64,000 bases of DNA from Bacteroidales bacterium UBA5219 (GTDB taxonomy: Bacteria; Bacteroidota; Bacteroidia; Bacteroidales; ML635J-15): assembly GCA_002412425.1 (NCBI GenBank), contig DHVB01000031.1:1-64000 (forward strand), written 5' to 3'. The notes under the pieces were generated by a model. It made no database searches, was not told where the DNA came from, and was given only the letters and a program-made list of their open reading frames with translations. Below are positions 53,391 through 61,497 of this stretch, one piece after another. Position 1 is the first letter of the stretch, and each line of letters begins with the position of its first letter. The position numbers were made by a program, and so were the translations under genes.

Positions 53391-53533
53391 ATTGGGTGCT
53401 AAGTTTTATTAAACAATCAAATATTTGAATTTAATTTGCAAATTTTGCACAAAAAATGTATTTTTTAAAAATAAAATGATGTTTTTTTCAATTTTGTTTG
53501 TAAATTTGCATCGAGAATTAAAAAAAGCTTGAA

Positions 53534-54826
53534 ATGATACAAGAAATTAAAATAAAAAATTTCTTATCTTTTAAAGAAGAAGTTACGTTTAGTTTTGAAG
53601 CTACTAAAGACACTTTTGCAGATGATTACCAAGTGGTAGAGGTAGCAAAAGGGGTTCGCTTGTTGCGCTTTGCAATGATCTATGGAGCAAATGCCTCGGG
53701 AAAATCAAATTTACTGACTGTATTCAATTTTTTACATCATTTTTGGTTCTATAAACCTGATGATATAGATGAGGAAATAGGAGTAATTCCTTTTAAATTA
53801 GATAAAATTACAACCAATGAGCCATCTTCATTTGAATTAATATTCTATGTTAACAGTACTAAGTATTGGTATCAATTAGAGTTAGATGAAAAGCAAGTTT
53901 ATACAGAAAAATTATTTTATTACAAAACTGTTCAACCTACCCTTTTATTTCATAGAGAATTAATAAATGATCAATCTGTTATTAACTTTAACTCTGCTGC
54001 TGTTAAAGTAAGTTCTGTAGTTAAAGAAAAAATTTCAGTGGAGTGTCTAAAAAACATGTCTTTCTTTGCAGCTCGAGACAAAGTAAATGCTACTATTCCT
54101 GAGATTGATGTAGCTAAAGACTGGTTAAAAAAGCAAATTATGCCTGTTGTATCACCTCGTACAAAGATGTTTCAATATGCAGAAAAACAAATGTTAGAAA
54201 ATAAGGATATAAAATCATATCTATTGGATTTTGTACGTGCTGCGGATTTTAATATTGTAGATATCAACACACAAATTGAAAAAAAGGAAATACCTCAAAA
54301 AGTTGTTGATTATTTTATGAATAACCCCGAGACAACAAAACAAGAAAAAGAGAAACTTAAAAAGGACCGTTTTGTTTCAACTCCAAAAACAAGTTTTATG
54401 CATACGGTAAGCAATGAACGAGGCGAAGAAATATACAGTTTACCCGAAAATCTACAATCAGAAGGCACAAAAAGAATCTTTGGTTTAGAAGCTGCTATTT
54501 ACAATGCTATTCAGGACAATTGTTTTTTATTTATTGACGAAGTCGAAACATCTTTGCACCCACAGTTACTTAGATTTGTTTTGCTCAACTTCTTAAGAAA
54601 AGAATCGTCAAGGTCACAATTATTAATCACAACACATTATGATCCTTTATTAAATGATATTGATGAAATTTTCAGAAAAGACAGTGTTTGGTTTACTGAA
54701 AAAACAAAATCTGGTCATACAGATGTCTATTCTTTGACTGATTTTAAAGGTTTGAACAGGCTTTCTTCCATACAAAAAGCCTACAACTACAGGAAATTTG
54801 GTGCATATCCTGAAATAGATTTATAG
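53534..54826 (+). CDS. rloA: RloA-like AAA ATPase (COG1106, OLD-related)
   Basis: 430 residues. SMC/OLD-type ATPase: N-terminal strand IKNFLSFKEEVTFSFEA, Walker A MIYGANASGKSN near residue 55, a long central domain, signature-like LQSEGTKRIFGLEAAIYNAI and Walker B FLFIDEVETSLHPQL, then the H-loop TTHYDPLL. It matches RloA, a restriction-linked ORF first seen in Campylobacter type I R-M loci and normally paired with RloB, as here. RloAB is a candidate anti-phage pair. A TAAATTTG -7-like element is 25 bp upstream. Intact, whereas its partner is broken. Confidence 0.82.
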   Translation: MIQEIKIKNFLSFKEEVTFSFEATKDTFADDYQVVEVAKGVRLLRFAMIYGANASGKSNLLTVFNFLHHFWFYKPDDIDEEIGVIPFKLDKITTNEPSSFELIFYVNSTKYWYQLELDEKQVYTEKLFYYKTVQPTLLFHRELINDQSVINFNSAAVKVSSVVKEKISVECLKNMSFFAARDKVNATIPEIDVAKDWLKKQIMPVVSPRTKMFQYAEKQMLENKDIKSYLLDFVRAADFNIVDINTQIEKKEIPQKVVDYFMNNPETTKQEKEKLKKDRFVSTPKTSFMHTVSNERGEEIYSLPENLQSEGTKRIFGLEAAIYNAIQDNCFLFIDEVETSLHPQLLRFVLLNFLRKESSRSQLLITTHYDPLLNDIDEIFRKDSVWFTEKTKSGHTDVYSLTDFKGLNRLSSIQKAYNYRKFGAYPEIDL

Positions 54827-54829
54827 GTT

Positions 54830-55265
54830 ATGGCAAGAAAAACAAAGAAAAGCCGGAGAGGTTATTGCCGGTGGTGGTGTTGCCGTGTGTGTATTCGATG
54901 CTGATATTTCGGAACGTAACGAAAATGAAAAGAAAAAATTGGAACAACTTCGTAAAAAATATGAAAAAGAGGAAAACATCATTTTCTGTGATAGCTTACC
55001 GTCTATTGAGTTTTGGTTTTTATTACATTATTGCAATACTAATAAATATTTCAAGGATTCTAAATCGGTTGAGAGAGAATTGCGAAAATTTATAGTTCAA
55101 TACGAAAAGAAAAAAGTTTTCTTAGAAAAAGAAAAATGGGTTGCTGACTTATGTGCAGAGAATAAAATGAAATTAGCTCAACAAAGAGTAGAAATTTTTT
55201 CTAAGGAAAAAGGCTCTTATTCTAATATTTATAAGATTTTTAAAATCATAATAACAAAACAATGA
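54830..55265 (+). pseudogene. rloB: RloB remnant with internal deletion and frameshift
   Basis: The ATG at 54830, 3 bp after rloA, gives the RloB-type start MARKTKKS, but the frame closes within 25 codons. From about 54851 the sister frame reads AGEVIAGGGVAVCVFDADIS, then CDSLPSIEFWFLLHYCNTNK, RELRKFIVQYEKKKVFLEKE, which is the middle and C-terminal part of RloB with its acidic FDADIS and SIEFWFLLH motifs. Roughly 60-70 codons expected between them are absent, so an out-of-frame deletion is likely. A 126-residue fragment could be made from a GTG at 54885. The stop overlaps the hsdR start (ATGA). Confidence 0.75.
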
Positions 55266-58200
55266 ACATTATAGCTGAATTCCACATAGAACAATTTGCA
55301 ATTTCTTTGTTCAAAGAACTTGGTTACGACTATATCTATGCTCCAGATATAGCTCCCGATGGAGAAACACCAGAAAGAGAATCCTACGAGCAAGTTTTAT
55401 TGCTTGGTCGTCTTAAAAATGCTGTAAAACGCATAAATAAAACCATTCCAGACTATGCACAAGACGAAGCAATAAAAACAATTCAGCGTATATCTTCTCC
55501 AGATTTAGAAACTAATAATGAAACTTTTCACAGGCTATTAACAGAAGGTATTCCTGTAACAAAACGAGTGGACGGAATAGACCGTGGAGACCGTGTTTGG
55601 ATTATAGATTTTAAAAATCCATACAATAATGATTTTGTTGTTGCCAACCAGTTTACAATAGTTGAAAACAATCAAAACAAACGTCCCGATATTATTTTGT
55701 TTGTAAATGGTATTCCGTTGGTAGTAATTGAGTTAAAAAATCCAGCAGATGAAAAAGCTACTATTCGTTCGGCATTTAAACAAATTGAAACTTATAAGGC
55801 TATAATTCCAAGTTTATTTACCTATAATGGTATTGTTGTTATTTCAGATGGTTTAGAAGCTAAGGCAGGTTCTATTTCATCAGGTATGAGCAGGTTTATG
55901 TCATGGAGGTCGGCAGATGGAAAATCAGAGGCACCACATTTGGTAAGTGAATTAGAAACTCTTATTTTGGGTATGCTCAATAAAGAGACATTGCTTGATT
56001 TAATTCGTCATTTTATTGTTTTTGAACAAACAAAACGTGAAGACCCAAAAACAGGAACTAATACTATATCCATAGTTAAAAAACTTGCTGCGTACCATCA
56101 ATACCATGCTGTGAACCGTGCAGTAGAATCCACATTACGCGCAGCTGGCTATAATTCCCCTCCTTTGGAGGGGTGGACAGCGCAGCTGGACGGGGTGGTT
56201 TCTTCCCCTCCTCTGGAGGGGTGGTCGCAGACCGGGGTGGTATATTACCCTCCTTTAGAAGACACTCAAACACAATCTGACGAAATGATTGCAGATTCAA
56301 AAGGTATTTATCGTAACTCTCAAAATTATTTTGAACTTCCTTATAATCCGCAGCTAAAAGAACGTGCTAGAGCATTACGTCAAGCTGGAAACTTATCAGA
56401 AGTGCTTTTTTGGAATCAGGTTAAAAATAAACAATTTAAAGGATATGATTTTGATCGCCAAAAAATAATTGGAAACTACATAGTTGACTTTTATTGTAGT
56501 AATTGCAATGTAGTAATAGAGATAGATGGAAGTAGCCATGATAATAAAGTAGAATATGATGCAAACAGAGATGCTTATTTAGAAAGTTTGGGATTAACAA
56601 TTATTCATATTCCTGTAGAAGACGTATTGCATAGAATGGATGTGGTTATGGATATGCTTTTTGATCACCCTGCCCTGCGGACACCACTCCAAATAAAAGG
56701 AAAAAATAGAGACGACGAAAACCTAGTACAAGAACCTCCAGAAAATTACGGTTTACCTGGAGTAAAAAAACAGCCTATTGGAGACCGCAAAGGCGGTGTA
56801 GTTTGGCATACACAAGGTAGTGGGAAATCGCTTTCAATGGTTTTTTATGCAGGAAAAATTGTGCTGGCAATGAATAATCCTACAATTGTTGTAATAACCG
56901 ACCGTAACGATTTGGACGACCAACTTTTTGATACATTTGCGGCATCTAAACAATTATTACGTCAAGAACCAGTGCAAGCCGAAGATAGAAATCATCTGAA
57001 AGAACTTTTAAAAGTTGCATCAGGCGGTGTAGTTTTTACAACCATTCAGAAATTTCAACCTTATGAAGGAAATGTTTATGAATTGCTTTCTGACCGTGAA
57101 AATATTATCGTAATTGCTGATGAGGCACACCGCACGCAATATGGATTTAAAGCAAAAACTATTGACGATAAAAATGAATCAGGAGATGTTATTGGCAAAA
57201 AAGTAGTTTACGGTTTTGCAAAATATATGCGTGATGCTTTACCAAATGCAACCTATTTAGGTTTTACAGGCACACCTATTGAAAGTACTGATGTAAATAC
57301 TCCAGCAGTCTTCGGCAATTACGTAGATGTTTATGATATTGCCCAAGCTGTTGAAGATGGAGCAACTGTCCCAATTTATTACGAAAGTCGTTTGGCAAAA
57401 GTAAATTTGAGTGAAGAAGGTAAAAAGTTGGTTGAAGACTTAGACGAAGAACTCGACCAAGAGGATATGACAAATACTCAAAAAGCAAAAGCCAAATGGA
57501 CACAATTGGAAGCATTGGTAGGTAGCGAAAACCGAATTAACCAAATTGCAAAAGATATAATCGAACATTTTGAGCAAAGGCAAAGTGTTTTTGAAGGTAA
57601 AGCTATGATTGTTACTATGAGTCGACGTATTGCAGCCGATTTGTACGAAGCTATTATAAAACTAAAGCCTGAATGGTATTCAGATGAGTTAAATAAAGGT
57701 GTAATCAAAGTGGTGATGACTTCAGCTTCATCTGATGGACCTAAGATTTCAAAACACCATACAAGTAAAGAGCAACGCCGCATATTAGCTGATCGTATGA
57801 AAAACCCAGATGATGAATTAAAACTTGTTATAGTCAGGGATATGTGGCTAACAGGTTTTGATGTTCCATGTTTGCATACCCTTTATATAGATAAACCTAT
57901 GAAAGGACACAATTTAATGCAAGCTATTGCAAGGGTAAATCGTGTTTATAAAGATAAACCAGGTGGTTTAGTTGTAGATTATTTAGGAATAGTAGCTGAT
58001 TTAAAAAGAGCACTTTCGTTTTATTCCGATTCTGGAGGCAAAGGAGACCCAACTATTTTACAAGAAGAAGCTGTTCAGATGATGTTAGAAAAAATAGAAG
58101 TGGTGTCTCAAATGTTTAATGAATTCCCCTCCTCTGGAGAGGTGTCCGAAGGACGGGGTGGTTTTAATTACTATGATTATTTTAATGCTGAAACTTCCAA

Positions 58201-59071
58201 AAAACTTTCAATAATTTTAGCCGCCGAAGAACATATTTTAGGTTTGGAAAATGGAAAAAAACGATATATAAATGAAGTTTCAGCATTATCAAAAGCTTTT
58301 GCAATAGCTATACCATACGAACAAGCAATAGATGCGAAAGATGAAGTTGCTTTCTTTCAGGCAGTAAAGGCACGTTTGGTAAAATTTGATAATACAGGTT
58401 CTGGTAAAACCGATGAAGAAATTGAAACAACTATACGTCAAGTAATCGACAAAGCATTGGTAACTGAAAAAGTAATAGATATTTTCGATGCTGCAGGAAT
58501 TAAAAAGCCTGATATTTCAATACTCTCAGAAGAATTTCTCTTAGAACTAAAAGGAATGGAACACAAAAACATTGCTTTTGAAGTATTGAAAAAAATCCTA
58601 AACGATGAAATAAAATCAAGGGCAAAAAAGAACTTTGTTAAAAGTAAGACTTTAAAGGAAATGTTAGAAGAATCCATAAGAAAATATCATGCTAAAATTA
58701 TTTCAGCAGCCGAAGTAATAGAAGAATTAATAAAGCTAAGCAGAGACATCGTTAAGATAGACAGCGAAGCGAAAGAAATGGGGCTAACAGATTTTGAATA
58801 TGCTTTTTACACAGCTGTTGCAGAAAATAAAAGTGCAAAAGAGTTAATGGGAAAAGAAAAATTAAGAGAACTTGCTGTAGTTCTTACAGAATCAATTAGA
58901 AGGAATGCAACTATTGATTGGACAATTAAAGAAAGTGTAAAAGCAAAATTAAGAGTTACAGTAAAAAGACTTTTAAGAAAATATGGTTATCCACCAGATA
59001 TGCAAATGCTTGCAACTGAAACTGTATTGGCACAAGCAGAATCGATTGCAAACGAATTAGCAAATGAATAA
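55262..59071 (+). CDS. hsdR: type I restriction enzyme, R subunit, with in-frame DUF559 domain insertion
   Basis: 1269 residues, about 180 longer than usual. N-terminal nuclease: VWIIDFKNPYNNDF and RPDIILFVNGIPLVVIELKN (D, E, K). At ~297-475, between ESTLRAAGYN and LPGVKKQPIGDRKGGVVWHT, lies an inserted block: two PPLEGW...GVV units, then a DUF559 endonuclease-like domain (LKERARALRQAGNLSEVLFW, IIGNYIVDFYCSNCNVVIEI, DGSSHDNKVEYDANRDAYLE). Then the translocase resumes: Walker A HTQGSGKSLSM, DEAH ADEAHRTQ, LGFTGTPIE, RVNRVYKDKPGG. Near residue 957 a further repeat-derived FPSSGEVSEGRGG is inserted. The frame is intact throughout, so it may still work with the second HsdM/HsdS. Confidence 0.92.
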   Translation: MNIIAEFHIEQFAISLFKELGYDYIYAPDIAPDGETPERESYEQVLLLGRLKNAVKRINKTIPDYAQDEAIKTIQRISSPDLETNNETFHRLLTEGIPVTKRVDGIDRGDRVWIIDFKNPYNNDFVVANQFTIVENNQNKRPDIILFVNGIPLVVIELKNPADEKATIRSAFKQIETYKAIIPSLFTYNGIVVISDGLEAKAGSISSGMSRFMSWRSADGKSEAPHLVSELETLILGMLNKETLLDLIRHFIVFEQTKREDPKTGTNTISIVKKLAAYHQYHAVNRAVESTLRAAGYNSPPLEGWTAQLDGVVSSPPLEGWSQTGVVYYPPLEDTQTQSDEMIADSKGIYRNSQNYFELPYNPQLKERARALRQAGNLSEVLFWNQVKNKQFKGYDFDRQKIIGNYIVDFYCSNCNVVIEIDGSSHDNKVEYDANRDAYLESLGLTIIHIPVEDVLHRMDVVMDMLFDHPALRTPLQIKGKNRDDENLVQEPPENYGLPGVKKQPIGDRKGGVVWHTQGSGKSLSMVFYAGKIVLAMNNPTIVVITDRNDLDDQLFDTFAASKQLLRQEPVQAEDRNHLKELLKVASGGVVFTTIQKFQPYEGNVYELLSDRENIIVIADEAHRTQYGFKAKTIDDKNESGDVIGKKVVYGFAKYMRDALPNATYLGFTGTPIESTDVNTPAVFGNYVDVYDIAQAVEDGATVPIYYESRLAKVNLSEEGKKLVEDLDEELDQEDMTNTQKAKAKWTQLEALVGSENRINQIAKDIIEHFEQRQSVFEGKAMIVTMSRRIAADLYEAIIKLKPEWYSDELNKGVIKVVMTSASSDGPKISKHHTSKEQRRILADRMKNPDDELKLVIVRDMWLTGFDVPCLHTLYIDKPMKGHNLMQAIARVNRVYKDKPGGLVVDYLGIVADLKRALSFYSDSGGKGDPTILQEEAVQMMLEKIEVVSQMFNEFPSSGEVSEGRGGFNYYDYFNAETSKKLSIILAAEEHILGLENGKKRYINEVSALSKAFAIAIPYEQAIDAKDEVAFFQAVKARLVKFDNTGSGKTDEEIETTIRQVIDKALVTEKVIDIFDAAGIKKPDISILSEEFLLELKGMEHKNIAFEVLKKILNDEIKSRAKKNFVKSKTLKEMLEESIRKYHAKIISAAEVIEELIKLSRDIVKIDSEAKEMGLTDFEYAFYTAVAENKSAKELMGKEKLRELAVVLTESIRRNATIDWTIKESVKAKLRVTVKRLLRKYGYPPDMQMLATETVLAQAESIANELANE
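56157..56260. repeat. cluster of REP-like palindromic units inside hsdR
   Basis: Two full units (56157-56201 and 56205-56240) read cccctccttt(or c)tggagggg tgg ... cggggtgg; a third, partial ccctcctttagaa, begins at 56248. Each contains the self-complementary ccctcc.ttt/ct.ggaggg core. They encode PPLEGWTAQLDGVV, PPLEGWSQTGVV and PPLEDTQTQ in frame and abut the DUF559 insertion. Confidence 0.88.
58126..58165. repeat. further REP-like unit near the hsdR 3' half
   Basis: cccctcctctggagaggtgt and then ccgaaggacggggtggtttt is the same unit type as at 56157 (cccctcc...ggag.gg...cggggtgg). It adds about 13 residues (FPSSGEVSEGRGG) without breaking the frame. Confidence 0.85.
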
Positions 59072-59237
59072 TAAATAAAATATTCAACATCTAAAACCAC
59101 AAACGAGCCTTATGAGCCAAAAATTTGTGAAAAAAAATCACTTCCTCCAAAATATTTTTGCAAAAAAGTAAATAATAATTTACCTTTATGCTAAATATTT
59201 AATTAGATGTAGTGTTCGAAATTATATAGACTTTAGC

Positions 59238-59633
59238 ATGAAAAAACTTAATAAAAACATCAAAATTATAGTTGAAAAAACTGACACTGGTTTTTCAGCT
59301 TATTGCGAAGAATATCCAATTTTTACAACAGGAAGAACAGTTTCTGAATTGTTAAATAACGCATTTGAGGCAACTCAACTTTATTTTGAAGACCAATTTG
59401 AAGTTTCGCATAATAATTTGAATTTTGAAATTGATTTTGTACAATTCTTTAAATACTATAAAGTTATTAACGCAAAGTTTTTAGCAGAAAAAATTGGAAT
59501 GAACCCAACATTGCTATCGCAATATGTGCAAGGACATAAAAAACCTTCCGAAAGTCAAACAGAGAAAATAATTTTAGGAATCCAACAAATTGGACAAGAA
59601 CTGTCAGAAATAAATCTGATATATAAAATGTAA
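59238..59633 (+). CDS. HicB-like antitoxin domain with C-terminal helix-turn-helix, no HicA seen
   Basis: 131 residues. The first ~65 (IKIIVEKTDTGFSAYCEEYP, FTTGRTVSELLNNAFEATQL) have the HicB partial RNase-H-like fold. The C-terminal half (KVINAKFLAEKIGMNPTLLS, QYVQGHKKPSESQTEKIILG) is an XRE-type helix-turn-helix. HicB proteins neutralise HicA mRNA interferases and repress their operon, but no HicA-like frame lies within the 165-bp upstream or 190-bp downstream gaps. It is therefore an orphan, perhaps a regulator. The short gaps on both sides hold nothing else. Confidence 0.72.
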   Translation: MKKLNKNIKIIVEKTDTGFSAYCEEYPIFTTGRTVSELLNNAFEATQLYFEDQFEVSHNNLNFEIDFVQFFKYYKVINAKFLAEKIGMNPTLLSQYVQGHKKPSESQTEKIILGIQQIGQELSEINLIYKM

Positions 59634-59823
59634 ATAATAATGCCCATAAGTGCAATTGCATTTTTAAATTCACTTTCCCCACCCAAAATTTCTCCCCAAA
59701 ATCTTCCTTTTATAAAATAATATCTTGTATATTTGTAAAAATTTGGTGTGGAAAAATAGGTTGTAAGCAATTATTTTCACAACACAAAACTATTTTAATT
59801 ATTATTAAAAGAAAGGAGTATAT

Positions 59824-60402
59824 ATGAGAATTTTTCAAATTCAAATTGCTTTAAAAGGGTTTAGACCAAAAATCTGGAGAAGAATATTAGTTCCTGAAAA
59901 TGTATTATTACCCGATTTTCATAAAATTATTCAAACAACAATGGGTTGGACAAATTCTCATTTGCACCATTTTGTCAAAGGTAGATCATATTATGTACAT
60001 AAGACAGAAGATGATGTTTTTGTGGGTAATAATAGTGATATTGATTATGCAAAAATTAAAATTTCAGACTTACTTAGTTTCGAAAAGGATAAAATTATTT
60101 ATGAATATGATTTTGGTGATGACTGGGAGCATGATATTGTGTTAGAAAAAATTCTTCCGTATGATAATAAATTAGTTTATCCGATTTGTGTAAAAGGCAA
60201 AATGAATTGTCCACCCGAAGACTGCGGAGGAGTTCTCGGGTATGCATACATGTTAGAGGTGATAAAAGATCCAGAACATGAAGATTATGAAGAGCTTAGA
60301 GATTGGTTAGGAGAAGAATTTGATCCAGAATTTTTTGACATTGACACTGTAAATGAATTATTAAAAAGAAAAGATTTTGGGTGTCTAGATTTATTTTATT
60401 AG
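59824..60402 (+). CDS. plasmid pRiA4b ORF-3 family protein
   Basis: 192 residues, single PRiA4_ORF3 domain: FQIQIALKGFRPKIWRRILV, then LLPDFHKIIQTTMGWTNSHL, HHFVKGRSYY, IIYEYDFGDDWEHDIVLEKI and the cysteine pair region CPPEDCGGVLGYAYMLEVI. The family is widespread in mobile DNA and of unknown function. It is preceded by an unusually good Shine-Dalgarno sequence (aaaggag, 6-7 nt before the ATG) and a TATATTTG -7 element at 59728-59735. The SD is atypical for this genome and hints at acquisition from elsewhere (inference). Confidence 0.87.
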   Translation: MRIFQIQIALKGFRPKIWRRILVPENVLLPDFHKIIQTTMGWTNSHLHHFVKGRSYYVHKTEDDVFVGNNSDIDYAKIKISDLLSFEKDKIIYEYDFGDDWEHDIVLEKILPYDNKLVYPICVKGKMNCPPEDCGGVLGYAYMLEVIKDPEHEDYEELRDWLGEEFDPEFFDIDTVNELLKRKDFGCLDLFY

Positions 60403-60582
60403 CAATAACTACTTATATTTGTAGTATAGAATTTTACGTTTGAATGACTTTTCATATAAAGCTTAGCTTTTATTTTTAACCACCTAAAAACCTAATCTAT
60501 AATTTAAAATCTAAAAATTATTTTACTATATTTGTGAAATGAAAATGTTGTATTTATTAATTGAATCTACATTGACGAAGAA

Positions 60583-61497
60583 ATGAAAATAGATAAAAAT
60601 CTGAAAAACAAAAAAGTAGAACTTTTGCAATACTATCGCAGTCGAGCAGAAGAATTTTTAAGTGAAATAAAACTTACTTATGGCAATACCCAATATAGAG
60701 AACAAGCATCTGCTATTAACAAATCACTCATAGAAACTAAAGATATTTTGTTGGCAACACTTTTGCAGATAGCAGAAAATGAGAAGTGGACAAATAGGGA
60801 AAAACTCGAAAGTATTCTAATGATCACTTATACAAATTACATTGTAATGCTTGAATCAAGAAATAATGTTTGGTCCTATGAATATATGACATTTTCAAGA
60901 AGAATTGGCGAATTATGGGAACCTTTTTGTAAACTTTGTTTTGCTTATCCTATTAATAAAATTCAACTATTCATACCACCATTATTTTCTGAAGTTAAAA
61001 AGAAATTATCAGATGAAATAGAGGCGTATATTGATAAATTGAAAATATCAAAAGAAGAAAAAAAACAATTAAAAAAGTATTATTACAAAGTTTGGGGACT
61101 TGTAACATCGGGAGAAATAAAACTTGAGTTAGATTTACATTTTATCTATAATAATCAAAAAATTGTTGTTGATTTTAAAAGTGGGTTTGGCTCAAACGAA
61201 AAAGGAAATACAAACAGACTTCTTTTGGTTGCTAGTATTTATAAAAACTTAGAAGAAAATTATAAATGCATGATTTTTGTTAGAGCGAATGAAAATAATC
61301 ATTATTTTCAAACACTCAAGAACTCAGGTATTTGGGATGCTTTTAGTGGAGCAGAAGCATATAATCAAATGAATATTTTTTCTGGGTTTGATATTAAAAA
61401 TTGGATTGAACTTAATGTTAATTGGGAGAAAGATTTCAAAAAAGAAACAATGCAATTTTTTAAACAAAACAATCTTGACCAATACTTAATTTGGTAA
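60583..61497 (+). CDS. putative PD-(D/E)xK restriction endonuclease paired with the N6 methylase
   Basis: 304 residues. The first ~180 are helical (YRSRAEEFLSEIKLTYGNTQ, WTNREKLESILMITYTNYIV). The C-terminal part has the pattern GEIKLELDLHFIYNNQKIVV and DFKSGFGSN, giving E, D and D-x-K in the order of a PD-(D/E)xK nuclease core. No named family recognised. The last codons overlap the start of the methylase gene by one base (TAATG), and a helicase follows, so it looks like the restriction component of a three-gene R-M module. A -7-like TATATTTG lies at 60527-60534. Nuclease call is inference. Confidence 0.5.
   Translation: MKIDKNLKNKKVELLQYYRSRAEEFLSEIKLTYGNTQYREQASAINKSLIETKDILLATLLQIAENEKWTNREKLESILMITYTNYIVMLESRNNVWSYEYMTFSRRIGELWEPFCKLCFAYPINKIQLFIPPLFSEVKKKLSDEIEAYIDKLKISKEEKKQLKKYYYKVWGLVTSGEIKLELDLHFIYNNQKIVVDFKSGFGSNEKGNTNRLLLVASIYKNLEENYKCMIFVRANENNHYFQTLKNSGIWDAFSGAEAYNQMNIFSGFDIKNWIELNVNWEKDFKKETMQFFKQNNLDQYLIW

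Noticed and set aside
54865..55095. 76-codon frame overlapping the rloB fragment
   Set aside because: Out of frame with the recognisable RloB sequence and lysine/arginine-rich nonsense; a shadow.
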